Shown: one piece after another, positions 15,261 through 23,501 of the stretch
Layout of the letters: each line of letters opens with the position of its first letter
Numbering within the stretch: position 1 is the first letter of the stretch
Assembly: GCA_024280755.1 (NCBI GenBank)
Contig: JAJRPN010000030.1
Location: forward strand, 1-64,000
Direction of reading: 5' to 3'
Length of the DNA stretch: 64,000 nt
DNA from: Planctomycetota bacterium
GTDB lineage: Bacteria > Planctomycetota > Phycisphaerae > Phycisphaerales > UBA1924
Made by a program: the position numbers and the translations under genes
Notes under the pieces: model-generated
The model's database searches: none
The model's input: only the letters and a program-made list of their open reading frames with translations
What the model was told of the DNA's origin: nothing

Positions 15261-17321
15261 TTAAGATTCTTGGCGAATCCGATCGAGCCACTTGCTCCAG
15301 ATACTTAGCACGAGGAGCATGTACAGCCGTTGGGAATGATCACGCCCGTGCCAGGGATTGATTGATTTCTCGCCAGCAGCGTCATGCTCGCGGAGCATCT
15401 GGTTGACGAACTTCATGTTGATGTTCACGCCTGCATCGGCCAAGCCCGGGAACGGGTCGGCGGATTCGAGGTGGTCGTAGAGGAGCTGTCGCATGTCGCC
15501 ATAGTCTGTGCGGAACCACTCGCCGATCGGAATCGCGAAGCCTTGCTTTGGGCGATCGACGATGTGATCGGGGAGGTATTTGCGAGCGACTTGTTTGAGG
15601 AGCCCTTTGCGCTCGCCGTTGGGCATGAGGATGTCGAGTGGTGTTCGCATCGCGGCTTCGACGAGGTCTTTGGCAAGGAACGGGGCGCGGACTTCGAGCC
15701 CGACCGCCATGGATGCGGTGTCTGTTTTGCGCAGTAGATCATCGGGGAGGTAGTGCGTGAAGTCTTCGCGGAGCGGGTCTTTTACTTTGTAGAGCCGATC
15801 GTGCCCAGTAGGCTCACCTTCGATTGAGGGGATCAATCGCCGAAGATCGGGTGTAGGAAAGATCGCGAGGAGTTCGTTGTAACCGCCATAGCGTACGGCT
15901 GTTGAGAGTCTTGCAAGATAGGTCGATCGGCTTCCGGGGCGGCGCTGATCGAGCAATGAAGCTGGGATGAACTGGAGTAAGCGATGCCAGCGGTTGAGCA
16001 TGGGATTGATCGTGTAGCGTCGATACCCGCCGAAGAGTTCATCAGCGCCGTCGCCGGCGAGCGCAACTTTTATGTGCTGACTCGCAGCTTTGGATACCCA
16101 GTAGGTTGGGAGCAGCGAGCTATCGCCGAAGGGCAATCCGAGCTGCTCGATGAGCATGATCAGATCGTTCGCCGGATTCAACTCGCAATCGAGTGTGGTG
16201 TGATCGGTTCCGATTTCTTTGGCTGTTTGTTGGGCGGCTTCCGATTCGTCGTATCGTTTGTCGGGCATGCGGATGGTGAAGGTCTTGATGTCCGGTCGAT
16301 GCTGATGTGAGATGGCGGCGATGAGTGCGGAGTCGATCCCGCCGGAGAGGAACACGCCGAGGGGGACATCGGCTTCGAGCCGGGATGTGATGGCACGCTC
16401 AATAACCTCGGTTGCTGTTCGCACTGAGTGAAAGGTTTGGCTGCTTGTTTCGCCTCTCTGAGGTAGTTTTCGGCGGAGCCTTGAGCTACGGGTCAGCGTA
16501 GATGCGTATCCTGGATTACGAGGTTCGGCGCCCTGTCGAGGTTTTTCAGGGCAGATATTCCATTGGCGATGCGATGAACCATATGCAGGGAGTGGTGGTA
16601 TCCATTCTGCTCCATTTTGAATCCAGCTTATAAAACCAGGGAGATACACCATTTCGGGGTCGTCAATTGTTGAAACACTAATCTGAGCAAGTCCCGGGAG
16701 CGTGCTTGAAAATATTCGGTAGTTCTTTGGGCCGAGCATGCCGTGGTAGCTTGGCTTTTCACCTGCGAGGTCATCTCCGTAGGCTACTTGCCCAGTCGAA
16801 GCATCCCAAAGTAAAGATGTGTACATGCCGTCAAGTTCGTTTATGGTGTGCATTTTCCAAGCCCGCCACCCATGCACCAGAACTTCTGTATCCGAATGAT
16901 CTGTCTCGAACACATGGCCGGCGGCTTCGAGTTCGGTTCTTAGTTCGCGGTGGTTGTAGATGCAGCCGTTGAAGACGACGGCGACGATTGGTTTATTTGG
17001 TTCGATCTCGCTGGCGACGATTGGGGTGTCGCCGGGTTGGTAGGTGAGGTCTGGGCGGAGGCGATCGCCGTCGTGGACCATGGGTTGGTGTCCGCCGGTG
17101 TGGTCGATGATGCTGAGTCTTCGGTGGACGAGGGCGATGTCGACGGTCGATCCGTCACTGCGAACAGTGCGATCGCGGAATCGTCCTTGGCCGTCGGGGC
17201 CGCGGTGTTTGATTGATTCGTCGAGGATATCGAGCCATGCTTCGGGGATGGCTTCCAAAGGCGGGGGGGGGGGGCCGTCTTTGGGGTCATGTATTTTGAT
17301 GATGCCCGCGATGCCGCACAT
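15261..17321 (-). CDS. asnB: Asparagine synthase (glutamine-hydrolysing)
   Basis: AsnB transfers ammonia from glutamine to an aspartyl-AMP. The class II glutaminase domain starts with the catalytic Cys2 in MCGIAGI and has VALVHRRLSIID-like (DIALVHRRLSIIDH) and VVFNGCIYNHRELR. The synthetase domain has the PP-loop FLSGGIDSALIAA at 326-331 and VALAGDGADELFGGYRRY. At 686 residues it is longer than typical (about 600-640): residues 235-300 form a basic, poorly conserved insertion. A run of twelve G on the plus strand (17263-17274) encodes Pro residues near position 17. It is the last gene of a four-gene operon, two bases from the gene before. Confidence 0.9.
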   Translation of the reverse strand: MCGIAGIIKIHDPKDGPPPPPLEAIPEAWLDILDESIKHRGPDGQGRFRDRTVRSDGSTVDIALVHRRLSIIDHTGGHQPMVHDGDRLRPDLTYQPGDTPIVASEIEPNKPIVAVVFNGCIYNHRELRTELEAAGHVFETDHSDTEVLVHGWRAWKMHTINELDGMYTSLLWDASTGQVAYGDDLAGEKPSYHGMLGPKNYRIFSSTLPGLAQISVSTIDDPEMVYLPGFISWIQNGAEWIPPLPAYGSSHRQWNICPEKPRQGAEPRNPGYASTLTRSSRLRRKLPQRGETSSQTFHSVRTATEVIERAITSRLEADVPLGVFLSGGIDSALIAAISHQHRPDIKTFTIRMPDKRYDESEAAQQTAKEIGTDHTTLDCELNPANDLIMLIEQLGLPFGDSSLLPTYWVSKAASQHIKVALAGDGADELFGGYRRYTINPMLNRWHRLLQFIPASLLDQRRPGSRSTYLARLSTAVRYGGYNELLAIFPTPDLRRLIPSIEGEPTGHDRLYKVKDPLREDFTHYLPDDLLRKTDTASMAVGLEVRAPFLAKDLVEAAMRTPLDILMPNGERKGLLKQVARKYLPDHIVDRPKQGFAIPIGEWFRTDYGDMRQLLYDHLESADPFPGLADAGVNINMKFVNQMLREHDAAGEKSINPWHGRDHSQRLYMLLVLSIWSKWLDRIRQES

Positions 17322-17323
17322 GG

Positions 17324-17893
17324 TTAGTTGGAGTCTCCGTTTGTTTGAGGAGCATCGCCCGCATCGCCTGTATTGTGCGCACGATCATGGTCTTTGAAGG
17401 TGCCTGATTTCAAGCCCCAGACGGTGTGGATGATGCGGGTGATGATCATGGCGACGATGAAGGCGATGACGAATGCCCAGTTGGGTTTGACACTGCCGAA
17501 GTGCTGGAGTGCCCACATGCCTGAGATCGCGATGGCAGCAAAGATTGGGACGAGCGCGATACGCTCTGCTTGGACTTTGCCGACATCGACGAGGAAGTTT
17601 TTCGTGCGTGAGTCGGCGGGGGTAGTGAGCTTATCGACGAGATGAGTTTCTTTGAGCGGTCGCCAGTGATTGGCGATCCAGTGGAGCCCGAAGTAGAGCG
17701 CGACATCAATCACCGTGTCGATAACATACGCGAGCACAGAGAGCTTAAACTTGTGCTCGTGCCCGATCATATCCGAGAGGAGCATGATCGGATATTTAGC
17801 GATCGCGATGGAGAGCAGCCCGGCGATAAACACATTGACATTGATATTGACGACCCGTTTTCGCTGATAGAAATGGAAAACGCGTTTGGGCAT
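17324..17893 (-). CDS. Four-helix membrane protein of unknown function
   Basis: I do not recognise a family. The 189-residue protein has predicted membrane segments at about residues 20-39, 51-70, 112-131 and 139-160, a basic N-terminus and a soluble acidic C-terminal tail with HNTGDAGDAPQTNG. Many His residues (FHFYQ, HEHK, HWIANHW) lie near the membrane faces. It stands between the polyprenyl diphosphate synthase (20 bases upstream) and asnB (2 bases downstream), so it is co-transcribed with both. No enzymatic motif is visible, and the operon does not define its role. Confidence 0.75.
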   Translation of the reverse strand: MPKRVFHFYQRKRVVNINVNVFIAGLLSIAIAKYPIMLLSDMIGHEHKFKLSVLAYVIDTVIDVALYFGLHWIANHWRPLKETHLVDKLTTPADSRTKNFLVDVGKVQAERIALVPIFAAIAISGMWALQHFGSVKPNWAFVIAFIVAMIITRIIHTVWGLKSGTFKDHDRAHNTGDAGDAPQTNGDSN

Positions 17894-17913
17894 GTGTTGG
17901 TTCTCTTGGGGGC

Positions 17914-18969
17914 TTAGAAGGAGCGGTTGATGACGGCGTCTGCGATCAACTCAAGCATGGATTTGCCCGCGGATTCTGGGAGATCAACGATCGCGTCCTT
18001 GGCCTGTTGGACATAGGACTCGGCAAGTTTCTGGGTCGCATCAACCGAGCCGGTGGATTCGATCGCTTTGGTGATCTCTGGGAACACCGAGCGATCGCCG
18101 GCAGCTGCTTGTTGGAGCATCATCAATGAGCGAGTGCCGTCCATGACGCCGGTGTTTTCGAGATGATGGATGACCGGGAAGGTGAGCTTGCCCTTTTCGA
18201 GATCTTTGCCGACGGATTTGCCGACCTCTTCTTCTTTGCCGAGCAGGTCGAGGACATCGTCTTGGATCTGGAACGCGATGCCGAGTTTTTGGCCGAAGGA
18301 TTTGAGTGCGAGTGTGGTGGGGTTGATTGATTGATCGTACCCGAGTGTGGCGAGGGCGCCCAGTTCGCAGGACGCTCCGATGAGTGCAGCGGTTTTGCGT
18401 TCGAGGATTTCGATGTAGGTTGATTCATCCATCGAAAGGTTTTCTCGATGGTGGAGTTGGAGCAACTCGCCAGTACACATGACGGCTGATGCGTTGCCGA
18501 CGATCTGTGACGGGATCGAAGAGTTGATCGAGGCACAGAGTTCGTAGGATGATGCGATGAGGTAATCGCCGAGGATGACCGAGACTTCGTTGCCTTTGAG
18601 CATGTTGATTGTTTGCCCACGCCGACGGATTTCTGCTTCATCGAGGACATCGTCATGGACGAGTGTCGCCATGTGGACCATTTCGCAGACAGCACCGCTG
18701 ATGATGTGGGTGTGGGTGATGAGCTTGCCAAAATCTTCATTGGCAAGGAGGGTGTTGGTATCAGGATTCGCCGTGATGCCGCAGAGCAGGACGAGCGTTG
18801 GGCGAAGCATTTTTCCACGATAGCGTTCGATGTATGAACACATCTCATCAACCGGAGGCAGATCCGAAACGAGCTGCCCAGCAAACACAGACTCTACGCG
18901 AGGCAACGATTCGAAAAGCAGTTTTTCGAGTACAGCCAGTTCTTGGGGGATATCAAGTACACCTTGCAT
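17914..18969 (-). CDS. All-trans polyprenyl diphosphate synthase
   Basis: The 351-residue enzyme extends allylic isoprenoid diphosphates with isopentenyl diphosphate, for quinone or carotenoid precursors. The first Asp-rich motif is LVHDDVLDEAEIRRRGQ and the second is FQIQDDVLDLLGKEEEVGKS. Also seen are RGKMLRPTLVLLCG near the start and KGKLTFPVIHHLE. The FARM with DDxxD followed by two Arg is typical of long-chain synthases (octaprenyl or longer). Chain length cannot be told from the sequence. It is the second gene of the operon, 29 bases behind the methyltransferase. Confidence 0.92.
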   Translation of the reverse strand: MQGVLDIPQELAVLEKLLFESLPRVESVFAGQLVSDLPPVDEMCSYIERYRGKMLRPTLVLLCGITANPDTNTLLANEDFGKLITHTHIISGAVCEMVHMATLVHDDVLDEAEIRRRGQTINMLKGNEVSVILGDYLIASSYELCASINSSIPSQIVGNASAVMCTGELLQLHHRENLSMDESTYIEILERKTAALIGASCELGALATLGYDQSINPTTLALKSFGQKLGIAFQIQDDVLDLLGKEEEVGKSVGKDLEKGKLTFPVIHHLENTGVMDGTRSLMMLQQAAAGDRSVFPEITKAIESTGSVDATQKLAESYVQQAKDAIVDLPESAGKSMLELIADAVINRSF

Positions 18970-18998
18970 GATCGGATTCCATTCAGATACGGAGTGAG

Positions 18999-19898
18999 TT
19001 AGTCGTATGCGACGATGTAGGAGATAAATGCTGGGTCGGCTGCGCCTTCGAGTGTTGGCTCGTAGATGCCGTTGCCTTCTTCTTCGTCATCTTCATCATC
19101 ACCTTCCCAATAGACAACCACATTGGCGAACCCGGCCTCGCTGAGGAGTTCACGAATTTCAGGCATCGACCATAATCGCCAGTTGTAGACGAACGCGTTC
19201 TTGATCTTTGTTTTATCAGGGAACTTGAAATGGATTCGGCATTCCATATCGCCTGTGATCGGGTTGAAGTGTTTTTGTTCCCAGACATAGGTGAACGCAC
19301 GCCCTGGCCCGTCATCGATTTTCTTTGCCTCTTTGGCTTCGAGCATCGCTTCGGACCCGCCGTAGTGATCAAGGAAGAAAACGCCGTCGGCTCCGAGGCT
19401 TTCGCGAACAGCGATAAAGTAGTTCCGGAGGTCTTCGCGGGTCTTGAAGAGCCAATAGCTGAAGTTCATCGCAAGTACGCAATCTGAACCACCAGCATCG
19501 CCGGGGTTGAGTACATTGCGGTGGATCAGTGAGATTCGTTTCTCGGCATCCGCATCAAGCTGGGCGACATGGGTTTCGTGCCCATAGTCTAGGGTTGGTT
19601 GATCGAGGTCGAGTCCGATGGCGGTGTTTGTGGGGCGTCTGCGGACCCATTCTGCCGAGGTGTTGCCTGTGCCGCAGAAATCTTCACGGAGCGTAATGGC
19701 CTTTCGCCCACGAATCTGCTCGAATGTTTCGTCAATAAAATCAATTTCTGCTTCGACATTCTGGACGGAGAGCTGGTAGAGCTCGTGTATATTGGCGGTT
19801 GAGGCAGAGAAAGCTCCTGAGAGGGCGGCTTTTTTGGCGGCCTTATCATCGAGTTTTTGCTGTCTGGAAGACTTATTGGGCATGGCGGTCACACTCAT
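18999..19898 (-). CDS. Class I SAM-dependent methyltransferase, paralogue 1
   Basis: The 299-residue protein has a Rossmann-type methyltransferase core: LREDFCGTGNTSAEW (motif I region), AIGLDLDQPTLDYG (motif II acidic residue), DCVLAMNFSYWLF and VFFLDHYGGSEAM. The C-terminal part has YVWEQKHFNPITGDMECRIHF and VYNWRLWSMPEIRELLSEAGF, which it shares with a second gene at 37305. The N-terminus ELYQLSVQNVE is also shared. The substrate is unknown. As the first gene of an operon with the polyprenyl synthase it could modify a lipid or quinone, but this is inference. Confidence 0.85.
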   Translation of the reverse strand: MSVTAMPNKSSRQQKLDDKAAKKAALSGAFSASTANIHELYQLSVQNVEAEIDFIDETFEQIRGRKAITLREDFCGTGNTSAEWVRRRPTNTAIGLDLDQPTLDYGHETHVAQLDADAEKRISLIHRNVLNPGDAGGSDCVLAMNFSYWLFKTREDLRNYFIAVRESLGADGVFFLDHYGGSEAMLEAKEAKKIDDGPGRAFTYVWEQKHFNPITGDMECRIHFKFPDKTKIKNAFVYNWRLWSMPEIRELLSEAGFANVVVYWEGDDEDDEEEGNGIYEPTLEGAADPAFISYIVAYD

Positions 19899-20085
19899 CG
19901 GCGTTTATCTCCAAAAGCTCTGAAAAGCAGAGAATCTCACACGCCGTTTGGCCGAGATCTCTGGCGTTATCATAGTGGGTATTGTCGTGTGCGTCTCATT
20001 ATCAGACGGAATCCATCTCGGAAGTAATGAGCCATTTCAAGCTCTGCGGACTACACTCGATAACCTATTTGGAGGATAGATCAGT

Positions 20086-21429
20086 ATGAATCTTACTATG
20101 GTCGGAACTGGATATGTTGGACTCGTCACCGGAGTGTGCTTTGCGAACTCAGGCAACAATGTCGTTTGCTTAGATATTGATCCTGAGAAGATCAAAAAGC
20201 TTGAAGCAGATGTCTGCCCGATCTATGAGCCCGGGCTGACAGAACTGATGGTCAAGAATCGCCAGTCTGGTCGATTGACCTACACGCTCGACAAGAAGCA
20301 TGCTTATCAATCAGCCGAGATGATTTTTATCTGTGTGGGTACGCCTTCCGACGAGAAGGGGCACACGGACATGACTTATGTCGACGGGGCAGCCGACGAC
20401 ATTGGGCATGCGATTAAAGAACTCGGTCCAGATGCCAAAGCCAAGATCATTGTTGTGAAATCAACCGTGCCAGTCGGAACAACTTTCCGAGTGAGAGATC
20501 GGATCAAAGATATTGTCGGAGATATCGAGTTTCATGTCGCGGACAACCCGGAGTTCCTCAAAGAGGGCGATGCGGTGACTGACTTCAATAAGCCAGATCG
20601 TGTGGTTGTTGGTGTCGAATCTGAAGCGGTTGGCGAGATCTTCCGCGATCTGTACGATCCATTTGTACGCAACGGGCATCCGGTCTTCATCATGGATGTG
20701 CTCTCTGCCGAGATGGTGAAGTACGCTGCCAACAACTTCTTGGCGACCAAGATTTCATTCATCAACGAGATGGCCAATCTTTGCGAAGCCTACGGCGCAA
20801 ACATTAATCGTGTCCGCGAGGGAATGTGTTCGGACTCGCGCATCGGGCATGCGTTCTTGCATCCCGGCTTGGGCTATGGCGGGTCGTGTTTCCCCAAAGA
20901 CACACTCGCGTGCATCATGATGGGCGACAAAGCGGGTGTAAACACACAGCTTTCTAATGCGGTGCATGGAACCAACGAACGACAACGCAACTTGTTTTTC
21001 AACAAAGTGCTCAATCACTTCGGCGGCGAATCGGGTTTGCAGGGCAAGAAGCTCGCATACTGGGGATTGGCCTTTAAACCGCGTACGGATGATATTCGCA
21101 AGGCTCCAGCACTCACCCTCGTCCGTAAGGCATTGGGCTATGGTGCGACTTGCACTGGGTTTGATCCGGTGGCTGCCGAGAATGTTGGCAAGGAAATGGG
21201 CGACACGATCACGCTCTTTGACGATATGTATGAGTGCTGCAAAGATGCGGACGCTTTGATCATCTCGACCGATTGGGCGGAGTTCAAAAGCCCAGATTTC
21301 GACAAACTCGCCAGCGTGATGAAGGGCAAGGTCATCTTTGATGGGCGAAACCTCTATCGTCGACAACGCCTGGGCGAACTCGGATTCCACTACTATTCCG
21401 TAGGGCGTTCGCCGGTCAAGCCTGTGTAA
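20086..21429 (+). CDS. ugd: UDP-glucose 6-dehydrogenase
   Basis: Ugd oxidises UDP-glucose to UDP-glucuronate for exopolysaccharide or lipopolysaccharide synthesis. The NAD-binding MVGTGYVGLVTGVCFANSG opens the protein; the catalytic Cys lies in LGYGGSCFPKDTLAC (about residue 270); VVKSTVPVGTT, NPEFLKEGDAV and AYWGLAFKPRTDDIRKAP are all present. At 447 residues it is the normal length. GGAGGAT stands eight bases before ATG 20086. No other sugar-nucleotide genes are adjacent. Confidence 0.96.
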   Translation: MNLTMVGTGYVGLVTGVCFANSGNNVVCLDIDPEKIKKLEADVCPIYEPGLTELMVKNRQSGRLTYTLDKKHAYQSAEMIFICVGTPSDEKGHTDMTYVDGAADDIGHAIKELGPDAKAKIIVVKSTVPVGTTFRVRDRIKDIVGDIEFHVADNPEFLKEGDAVTDFNKPDRVVVGVESEAVGEIFRDLYDPFVRNGHPVFIMDVLSAEMVKYAANNFLATKISFINEMANLCEAYGANINRVREGMCSDSRIGHAFLHPGLGYGGSCFPKDTLACIMMGDKAGVNTQLSNAVHGTNERQRNLFFNKVLNHFGGESGLQGKKLAYWGLAFKPRTDDIRKAPALTLVRKALGYGATCTGFDPVAAENVGKEMGDTITLFDDMYECCKDADALIISTDWAEFKSPDFDKLASVMKGKVIFDGRNLYRRQRLGELGFHYYSVGRSPVKPV

Positions 21430-21463
21430 TGCACGGTTAGCCGATAGTTGGTAGTGTATTGAG

Positions 21464-21949
21464 ATGAGAATACCCAGCGATGATCGAGGTTTGCTCTGTG
21501 ATATAGCGAAGCTGTCTACTCGACAGATTTTTTGGCGTGCGGTGGGGCTTAAGTCAGTCGCCAAAGATCAGATCGTCAAGAAAGAGATGTCGGCAACCGC
21601 AGTTCCCGAGACTTCAGTCGCACTCATCGGCGGTGCGATTAGCTGGGTCATGTGGGATATATTTGTGAGTTCGATGGTCCAGCCATTGGTTGGAGATCTG
21701 ATTAATTTGCTTTTGCAGGTTGTTTTTGCGATCGTTGTAGCGATGTGTTTTTGGTTTGTGTTTCTCAACCAGATTCGAAGATGGCGGTTTCCTCAAATCG
21801 CCGAGATATTTTTAACCGAAGGATATTGTGCAGCGTGTGGATACCTGCTCGAAGATCTTGTCGTTGAGCCCGATGGGTGTGTTGTGTGCCCTGAGTGCAA
21901 CGGAGCATGGAAGAAAGAGCGGGTTGGAAATGTGCCGAGCGAGGGATAA
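21464..21949 (+). CDS. Membrane protein with C-terminal zinc ribbon
   Basis: This 161-residue protein has an N-terminal soluble helix region, two membrane segments (about residues 51-69 and 78-103) and a C-terminal CAACGYLLEDLVVEPDGC-VVCPEC zinc ribbon. The same ribbon type recurs in four other proteins of this window, usually at the N-terminus. The function is unknown; such ribbons may bind zinc and anchor protein partners. It lies 35 bases behind ugd, and the methyltransferase start is 13 bases after its stop, so the three may be co-transcribed. Confidence 0.75.
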   Translation: MRIPSDDRGLLCDIAKLSTRQIFWRAVGLKSVAKDQIVKKEMSATAVPETSVALIGGAISWVMWDIFVSSMVQPLVGDLINLLLQVVFAIVVAMCFWFVFLNQIRRWRFPQIAEIFLTEGYCAACGYLLEDLVVEPDGCVVCPECNGAWKKERVGNVPSEG

Positions 21950-21962
21950 AAAAACAGATCAA

Positions 21963-22712
21963 ATGGGGCCTTCAGTTGAATGCAAAGACTGGCTCGGTTC
22001 GGTCGCTGCACTCGATGATGAATCGGTTGATCTTTTTTATATCGACCCGCCGTTCAATACCGGCAAAAAGCAATCGGGGAATGCCGGGTCATATTGCGAT
22101 TCATGGGAAACAACCGATGCGTGGATTGAGTGGTTTACTTTACGGATCGCCGCGTCGATTCCCAAAATCAAACAAACCGGATCGCTCTTGGTCCATGTCG
22201 ATTGGCGAACCGCGCACCGGGTTCGGGTGGTGCTTGATCAGCTCCTTGGCGAAGATCGGTTTGTGAATCATCTTGTCTGGAGATATGGGCTTGGGGGATC
22301 ATCGCCGAGGCGGTTTGCTCGCAAGCATGATGATATTTTATTTTACTGCATCGATCCCAAGCAGTACTACTTTGAGCCTCCGATGGTGCCCGCGACGAGT
22401 AACCGGATGAAGGGGCAGCTCAAGAAGGCCACCGATGTGCTCGATATACCAACACTCAACAACATGGCCGACGAGCGTGTTGGCTATCCAACACAGAAGC
22501 CTTTGGCTTTGCTCGAGTTGTTGATCGGTGCGTGCTGTCCAGAGAATGGGTTGGTGTATGACCCGTGCTTTGGATCGGGGACCACGCTTGTCGCAGCGAA
22601 GAAAACAGGTCGACGATATTGTGGTTGTGATCAGAATCCTGAAGCTGTGAATGTAGCGAAGCTCAGACTCGATGCGATCGATCAAAAAGGCACAAGGCCC
22701 GAGTGCTCGTGA
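21963..22712 (+). CDS. DNA methyltransferase (N4/N6 amino type, beta order), solitary
   Basis: The catalytic motif IV FYIDPPFNTGKK lies near residue 30 and the SAM-binding motif I DPCFGSGTTLVAAKKTGR near residue 205, the beta-class order of amino-methyltransferases that modify adenine N6 or cytosine N4. WRYGLGGSSPRRFARKHDD and VGYPTQKPLALLELLI are the usual connecting motifs. It is 249 residues from ATG 21963; an earlier ATG at 21930 overlaps the previous gene and is an alternative. No restriction endonuclease gene is next to it, so it may be an orphan epigenetic methyltransferase like CcrM. The target sequence cannot be read from the protein. Confidence 0.87.
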   Translation: MGPSVECKDWLGSVAALDDESVDLFYIDPPFNTGKKQSGNAGSYCDSWETTDAWIEWFTLRIAASIPKIKQTGSLLVHVDWRTAHRVRVVLDQLLGEDRFVNHLVWRYGLGGSSPRRFARKHDDILFYCIDPKQYYFEPPMVPATSNRMKGQLKKATDVLDIPTLNNMADERVGYPTQKPLALLELLIGACCPENGLVYDPCFGSGTTLVAAKKTGRRYCGCDQNPEAVNVAKLRLDAIDQKGTRPECS

Positions 22713-22726
22713 GCATCAGGCCTTGT
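22684..22726 (-). terminator. Intrinsic terminator for the exported-protein gene
   Basis: On the minus strand ACAAGGCC pairs with GGCCTTGT, with an inner GCTC/GAGC stem, and a short T tract (plus-strand A run at 22684-22688) follows. It lies downstream of the gene ending at 22768 and inside the 3' end of the convergent methyltransferase gene. Confidence 0.6.
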
Positions 22727-22767
22727 ACCGAGAGGGGCAAGAAAAGAAGATAGAATGATCCGGTCAG

Positions 22768-23430
22768 TTATCGTCTTCGACGGGTTGCCAAAAGCCCGCC
22801 GATCGAGAGCATGGCCAGCGATGAAGATGTTGGAATGATCGCGACATTATCAAGATCGAAGTCCACAATAAGGGGTGTTGTTAAGCCATCAGGGCGTTCA
22901 ACCGAGACCTGCAAGTTGCCTACCGCTTCCATGACCGAGTTATAAAAACCTTCGGTTGGTGCCCCTTCGAGGGTGAGCAGTGGGTTGGCAAAGTCCAGAT
23001 CAAAGGTGAGCGTCACCCACTGGCCCCCTGCAACAAACGAGGGGAGTTCGATCCCCATTCCCGGAAAGTTGTTCGACCCGGCAACGCGCAAAGCGACATT
23101 GAGATCGAGATTCGCGTTGTGACGAAAATCAAAGCTGATCTGGGTGATTCCGCTCGCGAGGTAGTTGCCAACAAACGCATCGCCCGATGCGTCAAAGTTA
23201 TCTTCACCACGGAAAACACTGAGCCCGAACGGACCCGCGCTGTTGAGATCTGCGGTCGATGAGATATATGCGCTGCCATCGAGGGCACCGCTTGCGACAT
23301 GCACCGGCGAAGCGAATGAACCTTGAAGCCAGTTGTTGGCACCCGATTCAAAGGTTTCGGTGAAAGAGGAAACGCCAGCCATTGAAAGAGTTGAAGCGGC
23401 TGCGAGTGCGGTGATGAGGATTGTTTTCAT
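22768..23430 (-). CDS. Exported protein with PEP-CTERM-like sorting tail
   Basis: The 220-residue protein has a signal peptide MKTILITALAAASTLSMAG and a beta-rich middle that begins FTETFESGANNWLQGSF, like bacterial adhesin or carbohydrate-binding jelly-roll domains. The C-terminus IPTSSSLAMLSIGGLLATRRRR has the hydrophobic helix and basic end of the PEP-CTERM sorting signal, though the PEP triplet is replaced. Such proteins are processed by exosortase and move to the cell surface. GGAGAG precedes ATG 23430. It follows a dockerin protein on the same strand with a 71-base gap. Confidence 0.75.
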   Translation of the reverse strand: MKTILITALAAASTLSMAGVSSFTETFESGANNWLQGSFASPVHVASGALDGSAYISSTADLNSAGPFGLSVFRGEDNFDASGDAFVGNYLASGITQISFDFRHNANLDLNVALRVAGSNNFPGMGIELPSFVAGGQWVTLTFDLDFANPLLTLEGAPTEGFYNSVMEAVGNLQVSVERPDGLTTPLIVDFDLDNVAIIPTSSSLAMLSIGGLLATRRRR

Positions 23431-23501
23431 TGTGTACTCTCCATGAAAGATGCTCTGATGCAAGAACAACACGCATTATTGAGCAAAGGTGGTGTTGTGG
23501 T

